A program made the translations under genes and the position numbers. A stretch of DNA of 23,545 nt from Hondaea fermentalgiana (Eukaryota > Sar > Bigyra > Thraustochytrida > Thraustochytriidae): positions 121,656 through 145,200 of the forward strand of contig NPFB01000110.1 of assembly GCA_014084085.1 (NCBI GenBank). The letters are read 5' to 3'. Positions 10,205 through 18,930 of the stretch are shown piece by piece; position 1 is the stretch's first letter, and each line of letters starts with the position of its first letter. The notes under the pieces were generated by a model, which made no database searches, was not told the origin of the DNA, and saw only the letters and a program-made list of their open reading frames with translations.

Positions 10205-10236
10205 AGTTGTTGCGTAAACAAAGGACACGAAAGAAG
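9391..10236. promoter_or_regulatory. Bidirectional NOP14/TM9SF promoter spacer
   Basis: 846 GC-rich bases between the divergent NOP14 and TM9SF starts. They include a CCCAATCAAT CCAAT-like element near 9576-9585, a perfect 15-base palindrome GCACACC-C-GGTGTGC at 9631-9645 with a close second copy at about 9653-9669, and a 10-bp inverted repeat GCGCAAGTGG / CCACTTGCGC at 9787-9796 and 9814-9823 around a 17-base loop. CAG/AGC-rich leader sequence (10136-10203) directly precedes the TM9SF ATG. No gene is supported; the forward frames over 8908-9912 are shadows of NOP14. Confidence 0.5.
10183..10203 (+). repeat. (AGC)7 in the TM9SF 5' leader
   Basis: Seven perfect AGC triplets end 33 bases before the chosen ATG and are preceded by more scattered CAG/AGC triplets from about 10136. 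They are transcribed but probably not translated, because no ATG opens that frame nearby. Confidence 0.85.
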
Positions 10237-12213
10237 ATGCAGCAGCATGTGATGCAGGCGGCTGTCGTGCTGGCCGCCGTGCTGGCCAGCGCCGAGGGCT
10301 TCTACCTGCCGGGAGTGGCCCCGCACGAGTACCAGGAAGGCGAAGCCGTGGCCGTCAAGGTGAATGCCATGACGAGCATGCGTACCCACCTCGACTACAG
10401 CTACTACTCGCTCCCGCACTGCGAGCCTGAGGGCGGCGTCAAGGACGCACCAGAAAACCTCGGCGAGCACCTCACGGGCAACCTCGTGCAAAACTCCCCG
10501 TACGAGATTAAAATGTACGAATCTATCGAGTGCCCTCGCAAGCTCTGCGTCAAGGACTACACGCCCAAGGAAGTCGCTGCCTTTGTTGAAAAGATCGAGG
10601 AGCAATACCTTGTAAACTGGATCGTTGATAACCTCCCCGTCGCATACCGTACCCTCAACGAGGAACACACCAAGCAGCTCGACTACTTTTCGCACGGCTT
10701 TCCTCTGGGCGGCACCATGGTGTCTCCCAAGATGCCAACGGTGCAAAAGTACTTCCTGCACAACCACGTCAAGATCGTCCTTCAGTACCACGTGCCCGAG
10801 TTCGAGCTCGCCTCCCAGAACACTGCGAGCTTCAACGAGCTTCCGGGTCGCATTGTCGGCGCTTTTGCAGAGCCGTACTCTGTGAACCATCAGCTCAAGG
10901 CGGATGGAAGCATCAAGGAGCAGTTCAACTGCGACTTTGCCAATGCGGAGCGCGCGGACACCAAGTTCGGTCTCATCCTCGATGAGAAGAAGAAGGGCAA
11001 CACCCGCGTCGTTTGGTCCTACAGCGTCGCCTGGGAAGAGTCCAATGTCAAGTGGGCCTCCCGCTGGGACGTTTACCTTACCTCCAAGAACAAGCGCAGC
11101 GACGAGGTGCACTGGTTCTCCATCATCAACTCGCTCCTTATCGACGTCTTCCTGACCGGCATGGTGGCGATGATTCTCATGCGTACCGTCTACCGCGACC
11201 TCAACCGCTACAACCGCGTGCCCACCGAGGAGGAGCGCATGGAAGAGCGCGACGAGAGCGGCTGGAAGCTCGTGCACGGTGACGTCCTGCGCCCGCCCAC
11301 GGCCCCCATGCTCTTTTCTGTCACTGTCGGCACGGGTGTCCAGGTGCTCGGCATGGCCATTGCCACCATTGTTTTTGCCGCTGTCGGATTTCTCAGCCCG
11401 GCGTACCGCGGTTCGCTTATGACCGGCCTGCTCCTGCTTTTTCTCTTTATGGGCATTGCGGCCGGCTACTTTTCGGCGCGCACCTACAAGGAGTTCGCCG
11501 GCGTCGAGTGGCAGCGCTGCACCCTTCTTACTGCCACGCTTTACCCGGGTATCATCAGCGCGGTTCTCTTCATCCTCAACCTCATTGTTTGGGCCGAGGG
11601 CTCCACGACGGCCATTCCCTTTGGCTCAATCATCGCCGTCCTCCTCCTCTACTTTTGCATTAGCGTGCCTCTCACCTTTTTTGGTGCCTACCTTGGATAC
11701 AAGAAGGACCTGGAGAAGCCCCCGGTTGTCACCCAGGATATTCCTCGCGCCATTCCCGAGCAGCCCTGGTTCATGCACCCTGTGCTCACCGTGCTCATTG
11801 GCGGTATTCTTCCCTTTGGTGCCATCTTCGTGGAGCTCTTCTTCGTCTTGTCTTCGCTCTGGCTTGACCAGTTCTTTAGCCTCTTTGGCTTCCTCTTTAT
11901 CGTCTTTATGATTCTCATCGTCACCTGCGCCGAGATCACCGTTGTGCTCACTTACTTTGCACTTTGCGGCGAGGACTACCGCTGGCGCTGGCGTGCCTTC
12001 TTCACCTCGGGTTCTTCGGCACTCTACCTTTTTCTCTACAGCGTCTTTTACTTTTCGAGCCGCCTCAAGATGGACCTTCTTGCAAGTGCTGTCCTCTACT
12101 TTGGTTACATGGCCATCATCTCGCTCCTCTTCTTCCTTGCCACTGGTGTCGTCGGCTACTTTGCCTCGCGCAAGTTCATCTATAAGATTTACGAGCTCGT
12201 CAAGCTTGACTGA
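10237..12213 (+). CDS. Transmembrane 9 superfamily protein (nonaspanin, TM9SF2/4-like)
   Basis: Nonaspanins (EMP70 family) are Golgi/endosomal membrane proteins involved in sorting of membrane cargo and cell adhesion. The 658-residue product starts at ATG 10237 with a signal peptide (hydrophobic AAVVLAAVLASA, likely cut near the following Glu-Gly). A luminal domain of about 270 residues follows, then nine hydrophobic segments. Family hallmarks are GWKLVHGDVLRPP after the first membrane helix and YRWRWRAFFTSGSSALYLF before the eighth. The C terminus is KLD, which fits the KxD/E COPI-binding Golgi-retention signal of this family. An upstream in-frame TTG at 10207 was not used because eukaryotic initiation needs ATG and the signal peptide begins at 10237. 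It is divergent from NOP14. Which TM9SF subgroup it belongs to needs a tree; TM9SF2/4 is favoured by length and C terminus. Confidence 0.96.
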   Translation: MQQHVMQAAVVLAAVLASAEGFYLPGVAPHEYQEGEAVAVKVNAMTSMRTHLDYSYYSLPHCEPEGGVKDAPENLGEHLTGNLVQNSPYEIKMYESIECPRKLCVKDYTPKEVAAFVEKIEEQYLVNWIVDNLPVAYRTLNEEHTKQLDYFSHGFPLGGTMVSPKMPTVQKYFLHNHVKIVLQYHVPEFELASQNTASFNELPGRIVGAFAEPYSVNHQLKADGSIKEQFNCDFANAERADTKFGLILDEKKKGNTRVVWSYSVAWEESNVKWASRWDVYLTSKNKRSDEVHWFSIINSLLIDVFLTGMVAMILMRTVYRDLNRYNRVPTEEERMEERDESGWKLVHGDVLRPPTAPMLFSVTVGTGVQVLGMAIATIVFAAVGFLSPAYRGSLMTGLLLLFLFMGIAAGYFSARTYKEFAGVEWQRCTLLTATLYPGIISAVLFILNLIVWAEGSTTAIPFGSIIAVLLLYFCISVPLTFFGAYLGYKKDLEKPPVVTQDIPRAIPEQPWFMHPVLTVLIGGILPFGAIFVELFFVLSSLWLDQFFSLFGFLFIVFMILIVTCAEITVVLTYFALCGEDYRWRWRAFFTSGSSALYLFLYSVFYFSSRLKMDLLASAVLYFGYMAIISLLFFLATGVVGYFASRKFIYKIYELVKLD

Positions 12214-12836
12214 TTTACGCATCGGTCTTGATATGCACCGCACGAGGCGACTTTACCATGAGCGCTGTCAACCTTGCGGACGCGCTGCTTGCATAGGATG
12301 CCATTATATTATACTGACATGCCCGAGCAAACGCGTTACAACTCTTTATAGGCAAGAATGAAAATGTGCGCCTGGTCAATCATTGTGCTTTTCAAAGGAG
12401 AGTGTGTGTGTGGGGGGGGGGGGGGGGGGGGGGGAGAGGGTGATAAGTCATGTTGTCAGGCTTTCGTGTATGCAATGTGCTGTTTAGCGTCGCCATCGAG
12501 CGCTGTAGAATGACGAAGTTGCGCTTGGTCCGCTTCTGCCATCCCATTTCCCCTCTTCCTCTTCTCCCGAGACACGTGCAACCCCCATCCATGTTGTCCC
12601 TGGTCATTCTTCCCTTTCCCTTGCCATCGTCTTTCGCACCCTCCCTCCTCCAGGCCTATCTATGCACCGCATTGGCGCGCTCTCTGTCACCCAGTCCAAC
12701 TCAACTCACTGTCATCAATCTCTATCTTGGCAGTTGCCGGCGACGACGCGTCGCGGCGGCTCAAGGCTCGCGCAAGCAACGGGACGCGGGGTCGCGCGGG
12801 CCCCGCCAGGAGCACTCCTTCGTTGCGCGAGGAGAA
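12214..12836. promoter_or_regulatory. TM9SF 3' region and RING-gene promoter
   Basis: No separate gene is seen. A run of 23 consecutive G occupies 12412-12434, just after a short GT repeat. From about 12540 the + strand is pyrimidine-rich, like other gene leaders in this window. An open frame from ATG 12450 continues into the RING gene, but its first 129 residues have no domain and their composition matches untranslated leader. Confidence 0.5.
12412..12434 (+). repeat. 23-base poly-G homopolymer
   Basis: The longest homopolymer in the window. It is preceded by a GTGTGTGTGT tract (12402-12411). It may be a real G-quadruplex-forming element or a sequencing or assembly length error. Confidence 0.9.
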
Positions 12837-12857
12837 ATGCTGCGCGCGGGCAAGAAC

Positions 12858-12890
<33 letters not shown>

Positions 12891-14297
12891 TCCTCGTCAT
12901 CGAGCAGCAGCGCCACGAGCAGCAGCAGAGCTCCGTCCTCCGTGCAAAGAGACAGCAGCGGACGCCAACAGGGCGCAGGGGCATCGCAAGGTGCACGCGA
13001 GGGTCGAGCACCACCTCTGCTCAGACGATACCGCACGGATTCAGAAGAGGGCGAGTACGAGAAAGAAATTCGCGAGATGGAGCAGCAGCGGCAGGTTCAC
13101 AAAGACTCGCTCCTGCGCTTTGACCCAATCAACCTGGAGGAAAAACCGAGGTGTCCAATTTGCCAGGACATGCCCGTAAGACCCGTCGTTCTACCATGTC
13201 GCTGCCGCATTCAATCGCCAATATGTTTCAAGGAATGGCAAGACTATTATGAGCAATATGGGCGCAAATGCCCGATTTGCTCCACGAGCATTACTCGCGC
13301 CTTCATTCGTCGCGTAGGAGGCATGGAAGCCTTTATCCACGTTGAACTTTGGAATCACATTCAGAAAACATACCCACAAGATCTCCAAGCCAACATTGAA
13401 GATGACGCTGCCGATGCCGCCGCCATTGCATTAGCGCGTGAGTCAGGGCAGGTTGGCGGGGGAGAAGCTTCGCCACGTCGAATCATTGCACCAGAAGAAG
13501 GAGAACTTCGCGCTGAGCTCGAAAAACTCGAGTCCTCGCGAGTCGCAGCCCGCAACGCTGAAATCGCAGAGAATGAGCGCAAACTTGAAGTTTTCTTGCG
13601 CGCCGCAGGAATGGACGAAGAAGCCGACCTCATCCGACAGCGCCTCATCGACGAAGAGCTTGCCAGAAAAATGCAATCAGAGATTAACGATACCGAAAAC
13701 GAAGCTGCGGAATACGCCGGACGAAAACGCTCTACAAGGTCGTCGCCCCCAGGCCATTCAGTCAACCCCAAATCGACGACCAATATCAAAAAAGGGTCAT
13801 GCAAAAGTGCTTTGTCGCGCGAACGTAGCAGTCAGAAAAAGGACACCATTGAGCCGAACAATAGTGGAGCGGCCTCTGGTGAAGATTACGACGATAACAT
13901 TGACGATGATGAAGACGACGACGACGACGACGATGAAGACTTTGAGATGAGGCATGCCCGAGGACGATCGACTGCAAGTCATTCGAGAAATGGCCACAGT
14001 AGCGTGCGCCAAAGTCGTGGTGCGACATCATGTGCAAGCGGCCGAAGTGTGGCCACTTCAAGCGCAGGTAACACTGATCATAGAAGGCCGCAACGAATCG
14101 GATACCACGCACAAGGTATGCAAGAACGTGTTATTCAGAGTGAAGCCGAGCTAGAGAATTCCGTGCAAGATCCACGCCCGCGAGCCAAGCGCCCTCGTAT
14201 GGATTCAAACGAGAGCGATGTTTCAGAGAACTCAGGGTCATCATCAGAATCGTCATCATCAGCAACATCTTCAGCTTCATCTACATCATCGTCCTGA
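12837..14297 (+). CDS. RING-like zinc-finger protein, putative E3 ubiquitin ligase
   Basis: 486 residues if started at ATG 12837 (A at -3); an open frame to ATG 12450 would give 615 but looks like leader. A RING-like module spans residues 106-148 with cysteines 106, 109, 121, 123, 130, 145 and 148 and a Trp at 134. Cys123 occupies the usual His position, and the fifth ligand expected between 123 and 130 is not obvious. The N terminus has a long Ser run coded by AGC repeats (12861-12887). After the finger come a charged, probably coiled-coil stretch (about 220-285), a very acidic Asp run near 13889-13940, and a Ser-rich C terminus. RING proteins usually recruit E2 enzymes to ubiquitinate substrates; whether this divergent finger does so is uncertain. 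Its last 12 bases overlap the opposite-strand amine oxidase gene. Confidence 0.75.
12861..12887 (+). repeat. (AGC)9 run coding for serine
   Basis: Nine perfect AGC triplets near the N terminus of the RING-like gene, followed by further Ser codons of mixed type (AGT, TCC, TCG, TCA). The mix indicates selection for, or tolerance of, a Ser tract rather than slippage alone. Confidence 0.85.
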
Positions 14298-15893
14298 AAT
14301 CTCATCCGCAGCGCGAACACCTGTGCGCATTGCCGCGTGCATGGTCATGTACGACTCACTCGCATCAGTAGCTTCGCCAGCAAAATGGAGGCGTCCACCA
14401 TATTCGGCACGCGCAATTAGACTTCGCGAGTCAACCTCTTCGTGAATGCTCGGAAACGAGTACCCTCCGCGAATGTAGGCCTCCTTCGACCAATCGAGCA
14501 CAAAGCCGTTTTGAAAGTTCTGCGTTGCACAGCTTTGACCAAAAATCTCGTCCAGCTGCCGCACGAAGATTTCCAGCACCTGGGCTTCCTGGAAGCATGC
14601 AAGGTTCGCTGCTGCCCCGGCCATTGCAAAGCCAATGAGCACCTGGCACCCTTCGTTCTCGGCAGTCTGCACAGCAACGTTATCTCGCGCGTCGCCGTCA
14701 GGGCCAACCAGAGCACCTGCGCCATGCACCCAAAGCTCGGGAACATGGCAGTCTGAGCATACCATGCCATGCATGTCATCCGGCCAGAACTTTTCACGAA
14801 AGCGGGCCACGATCTTCATGGCGCCGCGTACGCACAAGGCGTTGATTGCAGAGCGTTTCTCTTGTGGAAGCTCTGGTGCAAAGATAATACCTTCCCGCTC
14901 AATCTGGTTCTGTAAGATAGGAACCGGCACCGACACCACCACGTGCCGTGCTTCCACAATTTTCTTCCTCATATTCTTTGTCTGTGTTTGCTTCTCTTCC
15001 CCCTCGCTCTTGCTAGTACCATCGTCGGACTCCATCATCGAATACTCGACGAAGAGATGATCGTCGTCGCCATGACTCTCGTCGTTGCTGGCGCTCGTCG
15101 TTCCAATCCGAGCTACGGGGCTCCCAAGTTGAATGGATACACCTTCTTCCGCGCGCAAACGCCTCGTAAGCCTTTCCAATAGACGCCGCGTTGATGGAAC
15201 GATTCGAAAGTCTACGTCTCCGCCGTCGTTATCCCACAGGTGCTCGATGCGACGTGTCAGACCGAGCGAAAGATGTTCCAAGGACGCGCCGAGCGTGTTG
15301 GCATATCCGGCTTCAGCCATTGCGATGGCTCGTCGTGACACGCCCTCGCTAAAGAGGTGCTCTTTCAAAGTTGTTCGCCGCTCGCTCACGCTCATGGATT
15401 TGCCGCCGTCAGCGGCGTGAGCTTCGCCATCCTCGCCGAGTTTATCGAGCACATCGGACAGATGCTCAAAGTCAGGATCGAGGGCGTCGAACCGCATGAG
15501 CTTTCGATCGAGACCAGCGTAATAATACCCTGCGCCGCCGTCAGGTGCTTCTTCTTCGGCGGGCCCGCCATCGCCGTGAGCCCAAATGAAAATCTGCCGC
15601 AGCGTCCAGTCTTCCTCGCGCGCGATCTTGTGCAGCACTGTGCCGTCCCCGTGCACAAACTCTGCGCCAAGATCGAACTCTAGGTCTGCAGGGAATCCTG
15701 CCACGTCCCTGACCGATCGCACACGTCCTCCGACGCGGTCCTTGGCTTCGAGCACGAGCACGCGCAGCTTGCCCTCGCCCGCCTCCACCAGCTTGTCGGC
15801 ACAGGCGAGACCCGAGAGCCCGCCACCGACGATCACCACGTCGAAGATCTCCGCGTCCTTGCTGTCCGCGTCCTTTTCGCGAAAACTCGCCAT
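14286..15893 (-). CDS. FAD-dependent amine oxidase (polyamine/monoamine oxidase family)
   Basis: 535 residues from ATG 15893. Flavin amine oxidases oxidise polyamines, monoamines or methyl-lysine and make H2O2. The N-terminal dinucleotide-binding motif is VVIVGGGLSGLACA (Gly23-25, Gly28), ending at Glu49 and followed by DRVGGRV. A GAEFVHG segment follows, as in the polyamine oxidase/LSD1 group. Lys360 in AMKIVARFREKFW aligns with the conserved flavin-side lysine of the family. Trp468 and RGGYS (475-479) precede the C-terminal FAD motif FAGEAT (504-509) and a helix with MHAAMRTG. A charged insert lies in the substrate domain near 295-335. No SWIRM or Tower domain is present, so it is not a canonical LSD1, and the C-terminal SGR is not a clear peroxisomal signal. 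The frame extends upstream to 16178, but that part is GC-rich repeat and was excluded. The substrate cannot be told from sequence. Confidence 0.92.
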   Translation of the reverse strand: MASFREKDADSKDAEIFDVVIVGGGLSGLACADKLVEAGEGKLRVLVLEAKDRVGGRVRSVRDVAGFPADLEFDLGAEFVHGDGTVLHKIAREEDWTLRQIFIWAHGDGGPAEEEAPDGGAGYYYAGLDRKLMRFDALDPDFEHLSDVLDKLGEDGEAHAADGGKSMSVSERRTTLKEHLFSEGVSRRAIAMAEAGYANTLGASLEHLSLGLTRRIEHLWDNDGGDVDFRIVPSTRRLLERLTRRLRAEEGVSIQLGSPVARIGTTSASNDESHGDDDHLFVEYSMMESDDGTSKSEGEEKQTQTKNMRKKIVEARHVVVSVPVPILQNQIEREGIIFAPELPQEKRSAINALCVRGAMKIVARFREKFWPDDMHGMVCSDCHVPELWVHGAGALVGPDGDARDNVAVQTAENEGCQVLIGFAMAGAAANLACFQEAQVLEIFVRQLDEIFGQSCATQNFQNGFVLDWSKEAYIRGGYSFPSIHEEVDSRSLIARAEYGGRLHFAGEATDASESYMTMHAAMRTGVRAADEISGR

Positions 15894-16357
15894 CGTGCGA
15901 GCCCAGGCCTCGCCACGCCGCTCCGTCCCGCCGCGTCGAGGCTCCTCCCGCGCGCCAAAGCAGAATGCATGCCATGCCGTGCCATGCCATGCCGTCCCTC
16001 TTGGCCGCGTCTCTCTCATCTCTTGCGAGGCCAAATGGGCGGACGCCGCTGGCGGGGCTATCCCGGGACTTTTGCGCTGTTTCGCGCCCGGCGGCACGCC
16101 TTGGGAGCGGCCCTGGCGAGCTCGGGTCGCACACCCTGCCCCCCCGGCGCCCCAACGGTCTTCTCGCAAAAGCAGCACGGGCGGCGAGCAATCCCACTTC
16201 TGCCAGCCGCGCAGAGCCTCCGCGCGCGAGAGACCTGCGCGGGGCGGCCGCGGCTGCTGGCGGGAGGAGGGGACGCGAGGAAAACGGCGCGTGGAAGTGA
16301 AGGGAGCGCGGCGCGGCGAGAGGCAAGCAAGCAGGCAAGCAGCGCGAGCGCGACGCG
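15894..16357. promoter_or_regulatory. Divergent amine oxidase/BBS2 promoter spacer
   Basis: 464 GC-rich bases between two divergent starts. A GCCAT/GCCGT pentamer repeat lies at about 15965-15995. AGGCAAGCAAGCAGGCAAGC repeats sit at 16321-16340, just before the BBS2 ATG. No gene is supported, and no RFX-type X-box was recognised by eye. Confidence 0.5.
15965..15995. repeat. GCCAT/GCCGT pentamer repeat
   Basis: About six imperfect tandem pentamers of GCCAT/GCCGT type lie upstream of the amine oxidase start, within the divergent promoter. The regularity is visible by eye; no function is assigned. Confidence 0.7.
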
Positions 16358-18760
16358 ATGCTGGCGCCTAGCTTTAGGACCAAGCTCAACACGCCGATAC
16401 AGCCGGGCCTCGCGTGCCTTGGACACTTTGAGGGCGACGCGGACGCCGTTCACGATGAGCAGGGGGGAGGGCGACGAAGGGGCGCGACGCTGGCCATTGC
16501 ATCAAGTGGCAATCGCGTACTTCTGCACAGCTCCTCAGACACGGCCGCAGCACGGGGAGGACACGATGAAAGTGGCGGCGCAAGGTATCTGAACCTCAAT
16601 CGTCAAGTGAGCGCACTCAGCTGCGGCCGCTTCAAAGGGGGTTCGAGGGATACGTTGCTGGTTGGTTCGACGAGCAGTCTGCTCGCGTACGATGTGCACG
16701 ATAATTCAGATAAGTTCTTCGCCGAGGTTCCCGAGGGTGTGAGATCGCTGCGCTTCGGAAATCTGCATGGCATTGGAGAGCCCTTGATTTTTGTCGGAGG
16801 AGACTGCTCGCTGCAGGGCTTTGATCGTTCTGGCACCGAGCAATTTTGGACCGTCGTTGGTGGCTGCGCAACATCGATGATCCTCGCAGACGTCGATCGG
16901 GATGGCAAGGACGAGCTGGTCGTGGGCAGCGACGACTTTGAGATTCGCGCTTTCCAAAATGAACAGAGTCTCTTCGAGATCACGGAGACAGAAAGCGTGC
17001 AACACCTTTGCCCGCTGGAAACCAATGAGGCACACAGTTCGCGCTTTGCATATGGCTTGCGTAACGGGACCATTGGTGTATACGATGGCAAGACGCGAGT
17101 CTGGCGAGTCAAAGCAAAAGACGATGTTCAGGCTATGGTTGCATACGATATCGATGGCGACGGCGTCCAGGAGATCATCTCAGGATGGTCAAACGGCAAA
17201 CTTGAAGCCCGGCGTCACGAGGATGGAAGCGTCGTTTATCGCGAAACGCTCGACTCACCCATCACCGCATTGTTTACAGGCGACTTTCGTGGCACTGGCA
17301 GCGAAGAGCTAATTTGCTGTACACTCAGCGGGGAGGTACGAGGCTACGATGGACATTCGCAGGACGCGGCCAACTTGAGGACATTTACTGGCGCCGACGC
17401 CTACAACTTTGGCGAGACAACGTCGGGCATGGACGCTCTTGCAGCCGGGCGCTTTTCGGGTGACGAAGTCATGCGAGCCTTGCGCGGAGATCTTGCGATA
17501 GAAAATGACGCTGGTGACCAAGCAATTGCGTCATCTTTGATGCATCAACAGCAAGATCCACGCGCTCGCGTTAGTACGCACAATGCCGAGCTTGCGCAGT
17601 TGCAAGAGCAGTTGACCCTAAAAACCATGGAACTTCGCTCCCTGGAAGATAATCTGAAGCATGCCGACGCCGGAAACATGCACGAGTCCCTTGGCTCGCT
17701 TCCCGCTCATGCAGGCGTGAACGTCACGCTTTCACAGAACTTGGAAGCGAGCTGTCTTGATCTCTGTGTGCAGGCTTCCGAGGGATGTCTCGTGCACAGC
17801 GTCTTAATTTTTTCGCTCGATGCGGGTCTCTTTACCGAGGGCGAATGCGTGGCTGGAATGAATTCAGCGGGCACTGGCGCGGCAAGCGGAAGACTCGTTG
17901 TTTCTCTGCGGCCCTTAAAGAATGCAGCCACCAAGCTTCGCGTACAAGCCATGGTATCGGCTCGTGGTGCGTCAGAATTCTTGCACATTTTTGAGCTGGA
18001 ACAGCCTCTGCGCAGGTTCTCTATGTTTGCACCGGCGCAGGATACCTCTGACCGCAACAGATCTCTGGGGAATGCTTCGTTCTTCGTGCCGAATCAGACC
18101 CTCGAAGCCGTTCGATCCGCGTCAGATAGACTTTTTGAAGAGAATACGGTACCCAAAGAGCATGTTTCGCATGAGCTTTGCTTCGAGCTGGCTAGTCTAC
18201 GTGACGATTCTTTGTTACGAATTACTGCTGCCGAGGAACCTAACGGAGGGGTTCGGATGAAAGTAGAAAGCACGACTCTGGAGATTGTTTCCGAATTCGT
18301 CCAGGCCTTGGCTCGTGAGCTCGATCTGCAGCGTCTTGAGGCCTGTCTCGACTTTCCTACTGTACTCCATCACCTAGAGGGGCTTTTGGCGCGCGTCGCT
18401 GAGCTGCGAAGTCTCCGCCAACGTCTCAATGCCGAAATGGCAGACGAGTCAAATTACATCAAGAGTCTTGTGGTCCGCGCCGAGGATGCGCGGGTATTGC
18501 AAGATGTAACCAACTTGACGTCCACGTACGCGGACCTCACGTCGGTGAATTTGCAACTCATTGGCGAATACAACAAGCGATCCAACAATCAGGCAGAACT
18601 TCTCGCTGCGCTGCGCGAGGTCAATCAGATTATTCAACGTGCCTCGCAAGTTCGTGTGGGCGCGCCGCAAGCCGCAGTGGTATCAGCCTGCCGCAAGGCT
18701 CTCAAATCGCAAAGCATACCCGCTCTATTTCACGCCATTACCTCCATGAAATCAAGCTAA
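16358..18760 (+). CDS. BBS2: BBSome subunit BBS2
   Basis: BBS2 is a core subunit of the BBSome, the coat-like complex that moves membrane proteins through cilia and flagella with intraflagellar transport. The 800-residue product (human 721) begins MLAPSFRTKLNTPIQPG, matching the family N terminus, which fixes the start. The N-terminal beta-propeller shows family landmarks LLAYDVHDNSD, GGDCSLQGFD, DVDRDGKDELVVGSDDFEIR (178-197), GTIGVYD and DIDGDGVQEIISGWSNGK (264-281). A short coiled coil follows near 408-435, then the gamma-adaptin-ear-like and C-terminal helical regions. Extra Gly/Arg/His-rich loop sequence near residues 32-75 accounts for part of the added length. The gene is intronless, divergent from the amine oxidase and convergent with the LRR-kinase-TIR gene. 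Its presence indicates a flagellate life stage. Confidence 0.97.
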   Translation: MLAPSFRTKLNTPIQPGLACLGHFEGDADAVHDEQGGGRRRGATLAIASSGNRVLLHSSSDTAAARGGHDESGGARYLNLNRQVSALSCGRFKGGSRDTLLVGSTSSLLAYDVHDNSDKFFAEVPEGVRSLRFGNLHGIGEPLIFVGGDCSLQGFDRSGTEQFWTVVGGCATSMILADVDRDGKDELVVGSDDFEIRAFQNEQSLFEITETESVQHLCPLETNEAHSSRFAYGLRNGTIGVYDGKTRVWRVKAKDDVQAMVAYDIDGDGVQEIISGWSNGKLEARRHEDGSVVYRETLDSPITALFTGDFRGTGSEELICCTLSGEVRGYDGHSQDAANLRTFTGADAYNFGETTSGMDALAAGRFSGDEVMRALRGDLAIENDAGDQAIASSLMHQQQDPRARVSTHNAELAQLQEQLTLKTMELRSLEDNLKHADAGNMHESLGSLPAHAGVNVTLSQNLEASCLDLCVQASEGCLVHSVLIFSLDAGLFTEGECVAGMNSAGTGAASGRLVVSLRPLKNAATKLRVQAMVSARGASEFLHIFELEQPLRRFSMFAPAQDTSDRNRSLGNASFFVPNQTLEAVRSASDRLFEENTVPKEHVSHELCFELASLRDDSLLRITAAEEPNGGVRMKVESTTLEIVSEFVQALARELDLQRLEACLDFPTVLHHLEGLLARVAELRSLRQRLNAEMADESNYIKSLVVRAEDARVLQDVTNLTSTYADLTSVNLQLIGEYNKRSNNQAELLAALREVNQIIQRASQVRVGAPQAAVVSACRKALKSQSIPALFHAITSMKSS

Positions 18761-18930
18761 TTTTATTCTTTGGCACAAGAGACTTGAAAAGAAGAAGAAG
18801 AAGAAGAAGAAGAGGAATAATTTCTTGTTTAAAGCAAGCGTAGTAGACCAAGATGCAAGACAGGTCTCTTTGCTTTCACAAGTGGAAATATGATCAGAAC
18901 TGCTTTATTTTTAAACCCCATTCTCGGGAA
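18761..18930. other. Short convergent 3' spacer with (GAA)n
   Basis: 170 bases between the BBS2 stop and the kinase-TIR stop. A GAA microsatellite of about eight units lies at 18791-18814. AT-rich stretches could hold poly(A) signals for both genes. Confidence 0.6.

Noticed and set aside
10111..11277. 388-residue antisense frame over the TM9SF gene
   Set aside because: Shadow frame. The + strand frame has a signal peptide, nine membrane segments and family motifs.
12450..12836. 129-residue N-terminal extension of the RING-like protein
   Set aside because: Pyrimidine-rich, leader-like composition, adjacent to poly-G, with no domain. ATG 12837 is a better start.
15894..16178. 95-residue N-terminal extension of the amine oxidase
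   Set aside because: Made of GC-rich pentamer repeats. The FAD motif follows normally after ATG 15893.
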